A stretch of DNA of 50,262 nt from assembly GCA_026394375.1 (NCBI GenBank), contig JAPKYJ010000019.1, forward strand, positions 1 to 50,262, written 5' to 3'. Source of the stretch: Methanomassiliicoccales archaeon (GTDB taxonomy: Archaea; Thermoplasmatota; Thermoplasmata; Methanomassiliicoccales; UBA472). The notes under the pieces are model-generated. The model saw only the letters and a list, made by a program, of their open reading frames with translations. It was not told where the DNA came from and searched no databases. A program made the position numbers and the translations under genes. Below are positions 27,916 through 35,750 of the stretch, piece by piece. Numbering within the stretch: the first letter of the stretch is position 1; every line of letters begins with the position of its first letter.

Positions 27916-28147
27916 GTTCTCCCTCCTCAACATAGACCTGTTTGCCTACTGCCGACAAAAGACTCTGCTCGCTGGAAACCTGTACCGAGACGTAGGGCTC
28001 TCGGACTGGTCCGAAGACCCTGACCACCAGGCCGATGGGGCGCTTGCGGCCGTCGAAAACCCCGTCCCTGGCGTGGGGAGCGAAAACGCCTTTGACGATG
28101 AGCTTGCCTTCGTGGGTCACCTCTTGGACCTCACCCAGAAACTTCAT
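27884..28147 (-). CDS. gar1: Gar1-like H/ACA ribonucleoprotein subunit
   Basis: An 87-residue Gar1/Naf1-type beta-barrel protein of the H/ACA pseudouridylation complex. The core begins [20 protein letters not shown] and continues with [20 protein letters not shown], matching the Gar1 barrel. A Gly/Lys/Arg-rich tail ([12 protein letters not shown]) follows. An ATG at 28192 would add 15 unconserved-looking residues; TATA-like boxes at about 28206 and 28226 do not settle the choice. The overlap with tfb indicates a shared transcript, a common archaeal pairing of translation and transcription genes. Confidence 0.85.
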   Translation of the reverse strand: MKFLGEVQEVTHEGKLIVKGVFAPHARDGVFDGRKRPIGLVVRVFGPVREPYVSVQVSSEQSLLSAVGKQVYVEEGEHGKGGKRRDR

Positions 28148-28360
28148 TGCGGTTCGTCGCTCCTCGTCGGTTCCCGGCGCTTTTTGGCCCAATGCCGTTA
28201 ATTGTATTTAAGCATTTTGCATAACTATATAGCCTTTTTGCCATCGCCATAAAAAGGATTTGCACGTTCAGCTGAACAAGGACAGCGAATACTGTTCCTG
28301 CGGATGGCTGCGACGCCAACGATGAACTGGGCCTTCCCGCGTAGGGGTCCGTAGGCCGCA

Positions 28361-28369
28361 ATTGTTTAT
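28361..28369 (+). promoter_or_regulatory. TATA box for phosphopantothenate synthetase
   Basis: ATTGTTTAT is centred about 29 bases before the GTG at 28395. It overlaps the more upstream possible start codons, which argues against them. Confidence 0.45.
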
Positions 28370-28394
28370 CACCGCCATGACGCTACTCTTCTTC

Positions 28395-29150
28395 GTGCAG
28401 GTTTCGAAGGACCACCCTCGGTACAAGTCGCTCGTCATTCGTGAGATGATGTCAGAGAGGGTGAGAGAAGGGATCGTCTCGCAAACCGGCCTCATCGCAC
28501 ATGGAAGGGGAGAGGCCTTCGACTACCTGCTGGGAGAGGTGACGACCCCTCCAGCCCTAGCCGCGGAACGAGCTGCCACGGCCTGTCTCCTCGAGGCCGG
28601 AAGACCGGTCATCTCCGTCAACGGTAACACCGCGGCCTTGAGCGCCAAGGATATCGTTCTGCTCTCCAAGGCAACTGGAGCCAAGATCGAGGTCAATCTC
28701 TTCCACCGAACTGAGGAGAGGGTCGATCTCGTCTGTACCTTCATGGAAGCGGCGGGAGCGCAGCACGTTCTGGGTCGGAATCCTGACGCCCTGCTTTCAG
28801 GCATAACCTCCAACCGGGCCAAGTGCTCCAAGGAGGGCATTTTCTCCGCGGACGTAGTGCTCGTTCCCCTGGAGGACGGGGACCGGGCGGAAGCTCTGGT
28901 CAAGGCAGGGAAGAAGGTCATCGTCGTCGACCTGAACCCCCTTTCTCGATCGGCCAGGGCTGCGACCATCACCATCGTGGACGAGGTCACCAGGGCCATC
29001 CCGAACATGTTGGCCATGGTGCCGAAGCTGAGCCGCGAGAGGGAGCGCGGATTGATCCTGGCAGGATTCGACAACTCTCAGAACCGGAAAGCCTCTCTGG
29101 ACATGATATGCGCCCGGCTCCGCGCCATTGGGTCTGAAGGCAAAGGCTAA
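28395..29150 (+). CDS. Archaeal phosphopantothenate synthetase (4-phosphopantoate--beta-alanine ligase)
   Basis: A 251-residue enzyme that joins 4-phosphopantoate to beta-alanine using ATP in the archaeal coenzyme A pathway. Family segments are SKDHPRYKSLVIREMM, GLIAHGRGEAFDYLLGE, SVNGNTAAL, EVNLFHRTEERV and the C-terminal LILAGFDNSQNRKASL. Length matches the family (about 250). GTG 28395 is preferred because a TATA box at 28361 fits a leaderless start there; the ATG at 28377 is the alternative. The gene is followed 31 bases later by AhcY. Confidence 0.93.
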   Translation: MQVSKDHPRYKSLVIREMMSERVREGIVSQTGLIAHGRGEAFDYLLGEVTTPPALAAERAATACLLEAGRPVISVNGNTAALSAKDIVLLSKATGAKIEVNLFHRTEERVDLVCTFMEAAGAQHVLGRNPDALLSGITSNRAKCSKEGIFSADVVLVPLEDGDRAEALVKAGKKVIVVDLNPLSRSARAATITIVDEVTRAIPNMLAMVPKLSRERERGLILAGFDNSQNRKASLDMICARLRAIGSEGKG

Positions 29151-29181
29151 ACTGCCCCTCTGTGGATTCAGGGGCGATAAG

Positions 29182-30423
29182 ATGAGCGATGATCTTCTGG
29201 TCAAGGGAGTGCGCAGGCTGGAGTGGGCCAGCACGCACATGAAAGTGCTCGCCGCCATCCGCCAGAGGCTGGTCAAGGAAAGATCTTTGGAAGGTGTGCG
29301 GGTGGGCATGGCCTTGCACGTGGAGGCCAAGACCGGCATGTTGGCAGTGACCTTGGCACAGGCCGGGGCGAAGGTGCGCCTGGCCAGCTGCAATCCGTTG
29401 TCCACGGACGACTCCGTTTCCCTGGCCCTGAGAGAGGAGCATGGCATAGAGACCTATGCCAAGAAATGGGAGTCCACGGAGGAGTACTATAGCAACCTGA
29501 ACTCGGTCCTCGACCTGGATCCGGAGTTCGTCATCGACGATGGCGCCGACCTCATAACCATGCTGCACACGGAGCGCCGGGCGCAGCTGAAGAAGGTGAA
29601 GGGAGCGAACGAAGAGACCACGACCGGCATCATCCGCCTGCGCTCCATGGCCCAGGCGGGCAAGCTGGAGTTCCCTGTGATCTCGGTGAACGACGCCCAG
29701 ATGAAGTACCTGTTCGACAACCGCTACGGGACGGGGCAGAGCACCTTCGACGGCTTCATGAACGCCACTAACCTGCTCGTCGCCGGCAAGGTTCTGGTCG
29801 TGGCCGGTTACGGTTGGTGCGGCCGGGGGATAGCCATGCGCGCCAAAGGTCTGGGCGCGAACATCATCGTCACCGAGGTGGACCCCATACGAGCGATAGA
29901 GGCCAAGATGGACGGCTTCCAGGTCATGCCAATGCTGGAGGCAGCCAAGGTGGCGGACATCATCATCTCGGCCACGGGCTGCAAGGACATCGTCACCCGT
30001 GAGCATCTCAAGGTGCTCAAGGACGGTTGCGTCCTGGGCAACTCCGGTCACTTCGACAACGAGATATCCAAGAAGGAGCTGGAGGAGTACGGTGGCAAAC
30101 CGAGGAAGGTGAGGGAGTTCGTGGACGAGTATCCCTTGCCAGGAAAGCGTAAGGCCTACCTCATCGGCGAGGGTCGACTGATGAACCTGGCCGCCGGTCA
30201 GGGGCATCCGGTGGAAATCATGGACATGAGCTTCTCCATTCAGGCCCTCTCCCTAGAGTACCTGGTGAAGCATCATCAGGAGCTCAAGCCCGGAGTGTAC
30301 AACGTGCCGGCGGAGCTGGACCAGACGGTGGCGAAGCTGAAGCTAGAGAGCATGGGCGTCAAGATCGACTCGCTCAGCAAAGGGCAGAAGCACTACCTGG
30401 CCGCTTGGCAAGAGGGAACGTGA
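29182..30423 (+). CDS. ahcY: Adenosylhomocysteinase
   Basis: A 413-residue NAD-dependent enzyme that splits S-adenosylhomocysteine and so relieves inhibition of methyltransferases. The NAD-binding loop is VVAGYGWCGRGIAMRAKGLG; other conserved segments are ETTTGIIRL, GTGQSTFDG, CNPLSTDDS and a C-terminal K/Y-containing tail (KGQKHYLAAW). In several archaea the same fold acts on S-inosylhomocysteine; sequence reading cannot separate the two. ATG 29182 is chosen because the homologous N-terminus starts there. Its TGA overlaps the ATG of the PfkB kinase by one base. Confidence 0.94.
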   Translation: MSDDLLVKGVRRLEWASTHMKVLAAIRQRLVKERSLEGVRVGMALHVEAKTGMLAVTLAQAGAKVRLASCNPLSTDDSVSLALREEHGIETYAKKWESTEEYYSNLNSVLDLDPEFVIDDGADLITMLHTERRAQLKKVKGANEETTTGIIRLRSMAQAGKLEFPVISVNDAQMKYLFDNRYGTGQSTFDGFMNATNLLVAGKVLVVAGYGWCGRGIAMRAKGLGANIIVTEVDPIRAIEAKMDGFQVMPMLEAAKVADIIISATGCKDIVTREHLKVLKDGCVLGNSGHFDNEISKKELEEYGGKPRKVREFVDEYPLPGKRKAYLIGEGRLMNLAAGQGHPVEIMDMSFSIQALSLEYLVKHHQELKPGVYNVPAELDQTVAKLKLESMGVKIDSLSKGQKHYLAAWQEGT

Positions 30424-31334
30424 TGAAGACGTTCCTATGCGTCTACGGGCACACCAACCTCGACTACATCCTCAGCCTGAAGCAATTCCCGGAGCGGAAC
30501 ACCTCCGTGGACGTGGAGGAGAAGCGCTTCTACTACGGAGGAACGGGAGCGAACGTGGCCATCATCGCCTCCAGCCTGGGAGTGCCCACTGCCCTTTGTT
30601 CCTTCGTGGGCAAGGACCTGCCTTCGGGGTTCCGGAGGCTGATGGAGCAGAAGGGCTTAGACCTTCGCGACCTGGTGGAAGTGGAGGAGCAGGAGACGCC
30701 CACGGTGTGGATAGTCTCCGACCAAGAGCATAACCAGATAGCCTACGTCTACCAGGGGCCCATGGGGGTCATGGAGCGATTCCCTCCGCGCACGGAAGCG
30801 GCCCTGGAATCGGAATGGGTGCACATCATGACCGGGCGACCCGACTACTACCTTAGGGTAATGGATGACTGCACGCGTGCGGGCAGGAAGATATGCTTCG
30901 ACCCGGCGCAGGAGATCCACCACGTCTGGGACGCAGAGCGATTCCGAAAGGCGATCTCCCGGGCCAAGATGTTCTTCTGCAACGAGAACGAGCTGCGGAC
31001 CGCCTTGCGATATCTTGGAATGGATAAGGTCGAGCAGTTGCTGGAGCACGTCGAGGTGGTGGTGAACACCCTGGGCTCGAGGGGCAGCCGCATCTGCACC
31101 AGGGAAGGGATGGTGGAAGTGCCGGCAGTCGCTCCCAAGCAGGTGGTGGACACCACTGGTGCGGGGGACGCTTTCCGCGCTGGCTTCTACGCCGGACGGT
31201 TCAGAGGCTTCGACCTGAGGAAGAGCGCGGTGGTGGGGGCGGTCACGGCGTCCTTCATCATCGAATCTAGAGGCTCGCTGACGAACATTCCGACTTGGTC
31301 ATCGATCGAAGAGCGGGCACGGGGACTACTCTAA
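30423..31334 (+). CDS. PfkB/ribokinase family carbohydrate or nucleoside kinase
   Basis: A 303-residue sugar/nucleoside kinase. Family motifs are present: YGHTNLDYI at the start, the GGTGANVAIIASSLG substrate loop, and near residue 240 the signature DTTGAGDAFRAGFYAG containing the catalytic Asp. ATP dependence is usual for this branch. Coupling to ahcY (stop and start overlap) suggests adenosine or another product of SAH metabolism as substrate, an inference worth testing. Confidence 0.88.
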   Translation: MKTFLCVYGHTNLDYILSLKQFPERNTSVDVEEKRFYYGGTGANVAIIASSLGVPTALCSFVGKDLPSGFRRLMEQKGLDLRDLVEVEEQETPTVWIVSDQEHNQIAYVYQGPMGVMERFPPRTEAALESEWVHIMTGRPDYYLRVMDDCTRAGRKICFDPAQEIHHVWDAERFRKAISRAKMFFCNENELRTALRYLGMDKVEQLLEHVEVVVNTLGSRGSRICTREGMVEVPAVAPKQVVDTTGAGDAFRAGFYAGRFRGFDLRKSAVVGAVTASFIIESRGSLTNIPTWSSIEERARGLL

Positions 31335-31438
31335 GTCCCTCTTCGAATCAGGACAAGAACGCCAGACAGGCATTCGATGGAGCCAACACAGAAAGCTTTA
31401 TTTGAGAAAAAGCCGTAACCCGTGAACAGGTGAACCGC

Positions 31439-31672
31439 ATGGCGGTGGGGTTCGTCCTGATAAGCACGGCGCCAGCCAAGGAGCATGAGGTGTACAACGA
31501 ACTCCTGAAGGTGAAGGAGGTCGTTGAGCTTCATCCCCTGTTCGGGGAGTACGACTTGATCGCCAAGATCGAGGCAGACGACTTCAACCTCCTCGGGCAG
31601 GTGGTCGTGGACAAGATCCGATCGATCCCCGGTGTCATCGACACGAAGACCCTTACTGGAATTAAGTTCTGA
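31439..31672 (+). CDS. Stand-alone Lrp/AsnC ligand-binding (RAM) domain protein
   Basis: A 77-residue protein consisting only of the RAM fold (MAVGFVLISTAPAKEHEVYN, LFGEYDLIAKIEADDF, IRSIPGVIDTKTLTGI). No DNA-binding helix-turn-helix precedes it. Such single-domain proteins are common in archaea and bind amino acids or partner with full-length Lrp proteins. A TATA-like CTTTATTTG lies at 31396-31404 and an AGGTGA-type ribosome-binding site just before the ATG. Confidence 0.88.
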   Translation: MAVGFVLISTAPAKEHEVYNELLKVKEVVELHPLFGEYDLIAKIEADDFNLLGQVVVDKIRSIPGVIDTKTLTGIKF

Positions 31673-31690
31673 GATAGAAGGTGAACAAAG

Positions 31691-31996
31691 ATGGAACTGA
31701 TGGATTTCCTGACGGTGCTTTTGCTGACGTTCGGCCTGTTCATGATATTGGCGGGCGTCTTCACTGCCTATTTTGGCAGCGGCAAGAGCCGGATGATCGG
31801 TGTAGCGTTGCTGGTTGTCGGCCTGGTGGTCGGCATCCTGTGGATATGGATGACCATGTACGGCGGACCGGGCTACGTCAAGCTCTCAGCCAGCCTGAGC
31901 AGTGTGATCTGGACCGCGTTCATCAACATCATCGCTGCGCTCGTGGGCGCGTTGATTGCGGTAGGCGTGTTCCTATTGGCGATCATGAAGAGCTGA
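31691..31996 (+). CDS. Three-helix membrane protein of unknown function
   Basis: A 101-residue protein with three hydrophobic segments: FLTVLLLTFGLFMILAGVF, MIGVALLVVGLVVGILWIW and FINIIAALVGALIAVGVFLL. Charged residues are few (GSGKSRM loop). It starts 18 bases after the RAM gene and is preceded by an AGGTGA ribosome-binding site, so the two are probably co-transcribed. No family was recognised. Confidence 0.75.
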   Translation: MELMDFLTVLLLTFGLFMILAGVFTAYFGSGKSRMIGVALLVVGLVVGILWIWMTMYGGPGYVKLSASLSSVIWTAFINIIAALVGALIAVGVFLLAIMKS

Positions 31997-32005
31997 TCGC
32001 CTCTC

Positions 32006-32036
32006 CCAAACCTTTTATTTGTTTGGTTTCGAAACC
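32006..32036. promoter_or_regulatory. Palindromes in the purE upstream region
   Basis: CCAAAC (32006-32011) and GTTTGG (32021-32026) form an inverted repeat around a T-rich spacer. GGTTTCGAAACC at 32025-32036 is a perfect 12-bp palindrome. The motif AAACCTT recurs at 32008 and 32032. This fits either a terminator for the upstream gene or an operator for purE. Confidence 0.45.
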
Positions 32037-32067
32037 TTCTTATTCTCTCACCTTTTGAGTGGGCAAC

Positions 32068-32535
32068 ATGCCCGCCGTGCTGGTGATCCTCGGCAGCAAG
32101 AGCGACTTGCAGATAGGTCGGAAGGCAGTTGCCACCCTGAAGAAGTTCGGGGTGGAGGCGAGCATAGTGGTCGCTTCAGCCCATCGAACGCCGGACCGCG
32201 TGAAGCGCATGGTGGAGATGAGCGATGCGGACGTCTTCATCGCCGTGGCCGGACTATCGGCGGCGCTCCCCGGGGCCATAGCCTCCATCACAGTTAAGCC
32301 AGTGATTGGAGTGCCGGTCAGCGGCAAGGTCAATCTCGATTCCATCCTTTCCATAGTGCAGATGCCGCCAGGAATACCGGTGGCGGCGGTAGGCATCGAC
32401 CGGGGCGAGAACGCCGCTCTGCTGGCGGTGGAGATGCTAGCCCTCAAGCACCCCAAGCTCAAGGGCAAGTTGGTCAAACATCGAAAAGAGATGGCCGACC
32501 AGGTGGAGAAGGATTCCCTCGAGGTGTCCGGCTGA
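32068..32535 (+). CDS. purE: 5-(carboxyamino)imidazole ribonucleotide mutase
   Basis: A 155-residue PurE that converts N5-CAIR to CAIR (or AIR plus CO2 to CAIR in class II enzymes) in purine synthesis. Signature segments are ILGSKSDLQIGRKA, VVASAHRTPDRV, IAVAGLSAALPGAIAS and GVPVSG. A TATA-like TTCTTATTC at 32037-32045 suits a start at 32068. The TGA stop shares its last base with the ATG of guaAB, so IMP-to-GMP genes are coupled to it. Confidence 0.95.
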   Translation: MPAVLVILGSKSDLQIGRKAVATLKKFGVEASIVVASAHRTPDRVKRMVEMSDADVFIAVAGLSAALPGAIASITVKPVIGVPVSGKVNLDSILSIVQMPPGIPVAAVGIDRGENAALLAVEMLALKHPKLKGKLVKHRKEMADQVEKDSLEVSG

Positions 32536-33482
32536 TGTTCAACGCCAAGGAGTTCGTGGAGGAGAAGATCGAGGAGATCAAGGCGGCCATCCCGGCCAAG
32601 GCCATCATCGCCTGTTCGGGGGGCGTGGATTCCACCGTGGCGGCCGTACTGGTCAGCAGAGCCATCGAATCCCGGCTCCTGGCCATCTACGTAGACACCG
32701 GCATGATGCGCAAGGGCGAGACCGAGAGCGTCAGGAAGATGCTGACCAAGCTCAAGGTCAACTTCAAGGTGGTCGATGCCTCGGACGAGTTCTTCGCCGC
32801 CCTCGAGGACGTGGAGGACCCGGAGGCCAAACGCAAGATCATCGGCGAGAAGTTCATCCGGGTCTTCGAGCGCGAGGCCAAGAGCTTCCGCGCAGCCTAC
32901 CTGGTCCAGGGGACGATCGCCCCGGATTGGATAGAATCGGGGGACCAGGTCCGCGACACGATAAAATCGCATCACAACGTTGGCGGCCTGCCCGTGGACA
33001 TGAAGCTCAAGCTGGTCGAGCCTCTGCGGAACCTCTACAAGGACGAGGTGCGCAAGCTCGCCCGGTATCTGGGAGTGGAGGTCTCGGAGCGGCAGCCATT
33101 CCCCGGTCCAGCCTTGGCGATACGCACCATCGGACCAGTCACCAGAGAGGGCGCGGAGGTCGTGCGGGACGCCTGCGCCATCGTAGAGGAGGAACTGGAG
33201 AAGGCTGCCAAGGAGGGCAAGATGGAGATCCCTTGGCAATACTTCGCCGTGCTCCTGCCCGTCCGGAGCGTGGGCGTGCAGGGAGACAACCGGGCTTACG
33301 GTCGTACCGTGGCCATCAGGGCGGTCCAGTCCATCGACGGCATGAGCGCTGCCTATTCAAAGGTGCCGCACGAGGTGCTAGAGACCATTTCGGTCCGCAT
33401 CACCAATGAGATGAAGAACAAGGTGAACCGGGTGGTCTACGACATCACTAACAAGCCGCCGGCCACCATCGACTGGGAATGA
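32535..33482 (+). CDS. guaAB: GMP synthetase subunit B (ATP pyrophosphatase)
   Basis: A 315-residue synthetase half of the archaeal split GMP synthetase; it activates XMP with ATP and adds ammonia. The PP-loop is IACSGGVDSTVAAVL near residue 26. The rest matches the GuaA C-terminal dimerisation domain, for example ERQPFPGPALAIRTIGPVT, LPVRSVGVQGDNR and the terminal NKPPATIDWE. The glutaminase half is encoded separately at 34326. The stop is two bases from the end of the convergent HAD gene. Confidence 0.96.
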   Translation: MFNAKEFVEEKIEEIKAAIPAKAIIACSGGVDSTVAAVLVSRAIESRLLAIYVDTGMMRKGETESVRKMLTKLKVNFKVVDASDEFFAALEDVEDPEAKRKIIGEKFIRVFEREAKSFRAAYLVQGTIAPDWIESGDQVRDTIKSHHNVGGLPVDMKLKLVEPLRNLYKDEVRKLARYLGVEVSERQPFPGPALAIRTIGPVTREGAEVVRDACAIVEEELEKAAKEGKMEIPWQYFAVLLPVRSVGVQGDNRAYGRTVAIRAVQSIDGMSAAYSKVPHEVLETISVRITNEMKNKVNRVVYDITNKPPATIDWE

Positions 33483-33484
33483 TC

Positions 33485-34213
33485 CTATTCCCTTTCCTCG
33501 ATAAGCACCCGCAGCTCGTCCCAATTGGAGATCCTGGCGTCCGGCACGATGTTGTCATCCGGAGTGAAGTAGTCAGACTCCTTGAGCACGGCGGTCATGC
33601 CCACATCGAGGGCGCCTTTGATGTCCGCCTGGAGCGAGTTGCCTACGAAGTACGACTCCCGCGGCGACGATTCGATGTTGCTGAGGGCCATCCTGAAGAT
33701 CCGGGGATTGGGCTTCCGCAACCCGACGTCAGTGGAGAAGACCATGTCATCGAAACACTTCTCCAATCCGAAATGCCTCATATCCTTCTGCGGGAAGTAC
33801 GAAGGAAGGCCCCAGGCCACGTCCGACACCAGACCGATGCGGAATCCCCGATCGCGAAGCGAGCGCAGCATCTCCTTCGTGCCTGGTACGAGCTCCCTTC
33901 TTTCCAGAAGCACGTTGTAGAAGGCCTCCAGCGAAGCTCGCATCAGGTTCTCGTCACCCGCGCAGGAGAAGTTCTCAAAACAGATGCGCAAAACATCTTC
34001 CAAGGGAATCTCCACCATCTCCCTCAGCTTCCTCTCCCTTCCCTTCTCCAGCAGAGAGAACAGGTATGAGGAGACCCTCCTCTCATCGGCTCCATTCTGG
34101 CTGGCCTCCCGCACCAGGGCTGAGACGCTGGCCACGGCCTTGGCCTCTGGACCTTTCCAGTCGTTATGGTAGTTGATGAGGGTATGCCCCAGGTCGAAGA
34201 TGACGGCCTTCAT
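33485..34213 (-). CDS. HAD-superfamily hydrolase
   Basis: A 242-residue haloacid-dehalogenase-type phosphatase. Motif I is VIFDLGHTLIN (the second acidic residue of the usual DxD is replaced by Gly), motif II is IGLVSD, motif III lies in VGLRKPNPRIF, and motif IV is YFVGNSLQADIKGA. The missing second Asp resembles HAD enzymes that are not general phosphatases, so substrate prediction is unsafe. It is sandwiched between guaAB and guaAA on the opposite strand. A TATA-like GTTTATCAA is near 34238-34246. Confidence 0.85.
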   Translation of the reverse strand: MKAVIFDLGHTLINYHNDWKGPEAKAVASVSALVREASQNGADERRVSSYLFSLLEKGRERKLREMVEIPLEDVLRICFENFSCAGDENLMRASLEAFYNVLLERRELVPGTKEMLRSLRDRGFRIGLVSDVAWGLPSYFPQKDMRHFGLEKCFDDMVFSTDVGLRKPNPRIFRMALSNIESSPRESYFVGNSLQADIKGALDVGMTAVLKESDYFTPDDNIVPDARISNWDELRVLIEERE

Positions 34214-34292
34214 TCCAGTCTTCCCATCCCCCGCGCTTTGATAAACCTTCCCTTAGCTAGTAGGCGAACCTCGGATACGGTCGCGTGCCAAT

Positions 34293-34300
34293 GATTTAAG
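34293..34300 (+). promoter_or_regulatory. TATA box for guaAA
   Basis: GATTTAAG lies 26-33 bases before the ATG at 34326, predicting a leaderless transcript. Confidence 0.45.
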
Positions 34301-34325
34301 AATCGCCCGGGGTTTACAGTGCACC

Positions 34326-34901
34326 ATGAAGGTCTTCGTGGTGGACAACGGAGGGCAGTGGACACATCGCGAATGGCGCGTGCTCACGTACCTCAAGGTG
34401 GAAACGAAGATCATACCCAACACCGCTCCCTTTGAGGAATTGCAAGGAGTGGACGCCCTGGTGCTCTCAGGCGGAGCGCCTCGGGTGGCCACCGACCTGG
34501 GACGCATGGGCCGGAACGGCGAGTATCTTGATAGAGCTCAATTCCCCATCCTTGGCATCTGCGCGGGGATGCAGTTCATGTGCAACCATTTCGGTGGAGC
34601 GACCGCTCCCGCCAAGCTCCCCGAGTTCGGGAAGACCACATTGATCGTCGACGAGGAGGATGACATGTTCGCGGGATTGCCGAAGCAGTTCACCGTCTGG
34701 GGATCGCACAATGACGAGATCGCCTCCCTCCCCCCGGTCTTCAAGGTCCTGGCCCACTCGGCCAATTGCCCCATCGAGGCCATAAGGCACGAATCGCGAC
34801 CGATGTACGGCCTGCAGTTCCATCCAGAGGTGGAGAACACCGAGCACGGCTACGAGATATTCCAGAACTTCCTGAAGGTCGTCGAGAGATGGCACAGATG
34901 A
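34326..34901 (+). CDS. guaAA: GMP synthetase subunit A (glutamine amidotransferase)
   Basis: A 191-residue class I glutaminase that supplies ammonia to GuaAB. The catalytic Cys is in ILGICAGMQFM near residue 78, and the His-Glu pair is in LQFHPEVENTEHG. KVFVVDNGGQWTHREWR at the start is characteristic of archaeal GuaAA. Length matches the family. The stop overlaps the start of a small helical protein by 13 bases. Confidence 0.96.
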   Translation: MKVFVVDNGGQWTHREWRVLTYLKVETKIIPNTAPFEELQGVDALVLSGGAPRVATDLGRMGRNGEYLDRAQFPILGICAGMQFMCNHFGGATAPAKLPEFGKTTLIVDEEDDMFAGLPKQFTVWGSHNDEIASLPPVFKVLAHSANCPIEAIRHESRPMYGLQFHPEVENTEHGYEIFQNFLKVVERWHR

Positions 34902-35119
34902 AGGGAGCGGTCCGCCTGGCGCTCAAGAACGCGGTGGAGAAGCGCCGCAAGGACGAAACGTTCGAAAGGTCGCTGGGAAGGGCGATGCGCAATTCCGGTC
35001 TTGATTATTCGGATTATATCGAGGTCATGAGCGAGGTGCGGCAGATCGCCAAGCGAAGGAAGATCAGCCCGGATGAGGCTGCGCTCCAGCTCTCAGAGCA
35101 GAAGGAAGAGCAGGAATAG
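34889..35119 (+). CDS. Small charged helical protein coupled to guaAA
   Basis: A 76-residue, highly charged, mostly helical protein: MAQMKGAVRLALKNAVEKRR, RSLGRAMRNSGLDYSDYIEV, VRQIAKRRKISPDEAALQL. It overlaps the guaAA stop, suggesting translational coupling. I do not recognise a family. Its last 27 bases overlap the end of the convergent DUF131 gene. Confidence 0.7.
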   Translation: MAQMKGAVRLALKNAVEKRRKDETFERSLGRAMRNSGLDYSDYIEVMSEVRQIAKRRKISPDEAALQLSEQKEEQE

Positions 35120-35515
35120 CACGATCAGCACGATAGCCATGATCGCCATGGCCACAATGACGGCCCGGCCAGATGATCCGAACGCAATCGGTATGGGGCC
35201 GATGAGCAGCACCCCCCCATACTCCCCGCCCCTACGCCTCGTCCTCCGGTCCGTTGCGGAGGAAGAGGAAGCGGCATTTTCTTCGTCAGAATGTTGCGAT
35301 AAGGGGAAAGTGAGTGCATCAGCCATAAGCAAGAAGACGCCGGCGACCATCGATAGGATCGCCATCGCTCCCAATAGGGAATCCCCGTAGAGGTAGGGGA
35401 TGATGAAGAGCAGCAGACCTACCTTCACTTCTCCAAGCAGCACCGCCGCCACCGCGGTCACGATTCCGGTGCAAAGAATCAGAAGGCCAAGAAAGCGAAG
35501 TCCTCTCATCCTCAT
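35093..35515 (-). CDS. DUF131-type membrane protein
   Basis: A 140-residue protein with an N-terminal pair of hydrophobic segments (LGLLILCTGIVTAVAAVLL), a Ser-rich linker, and a C-terminal part GEYGGVLLIGPIPIAFGSSG followed by a long hydrophobic helix. The GGVLLIGPIPI segment is the hallmark of the archaeal DUF131 family of unknown function; the N-terminal helices are an extension. A TATA-like GGTTTAAGT lies near 35550-35558 on this strand. Confidence 0.78.
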   Translation of the reverse strand: MRMRGLRFLGLLILCTGIVTAVAAVLLGEVKVGLLLFIIPYLYGDSLLGAMAILSMVAGVFLLMADALTFPLSQHSDEENAASSSSATDRRTRRRGGEYGGVLLIGPIPIAFGSSGRAVIVAMAIMAIVLIVLFLLFLLL

Positions 35516-35579
35516 CGAAATGGCAACAACTTCCTAATCAAACCGAGGATTCAGAACTTAAACCCACAGCGCAACGCAG

Positions 35580-35659
35580 GCTCCGCCGCCTGGAGCGGAA
35601 CCTCTGGTGATTCTGCCCAGGCGCCCGGGGACCGGGAAGCTGGCACTGCCTGACCAGCT
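35580..35659. other. Cluster of short hairpins in the DUF131 upstream gap
   Basis: Within 80 bases four G+C-rich inverted repeats can be read: GCTCC/GGAGC (35580-35596), GCCTGG/CCAGGC (35588-35622), CCCGG/CCGGG (35624-35636) and AGCTGG/CCAGCT (35638-35659). The first two overlap and would compete. The region lies outside both flanking genes. It could be a small structured RNA; the strand is unknown. Confidence 0.3.
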
Positions 35660-35717
35660 CCTCCAGATTCGATTTCATGAGTTCGGTCGATCCACATCCG
35701 TCGATGCCGGTTACAAG

Positions 35718-35725
35718 GTATATAT
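35718..35725 (+). promoter_or_regulatory. TATA box for the 35751 gene
   Basis: GTATATAT is centred 29 bases before the GTG at 35751. The box is nearly symmetrical and could also fire leftwards into the hairpin cluster. Confidence 0.5.
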
Positions 35726-35750
35726 CGCACGAGCTTGATTAGGGGGTCGG

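Noticed and set aside
28266-28277. Palindrome GTTCAGCTGAAC between gar1 and the phosphopantothenate synthetase
   Set aside because: It is a perfect 12-bp palindrome, but isolated and not positioned at either likely promoter; it may be chance.
28987-30207. 406-codon minus-strand open frame opposite ahcY
   Set aside because: AhcY on the plus strand is unmistakable; the antisense translation has no recognisable domain.
32040-33239. 399-codon minus-strand open frame opposite purE and guaAB
   Set aside because: It spans two well-identified plus-strand genes and looks like composition-driven antisense openness.
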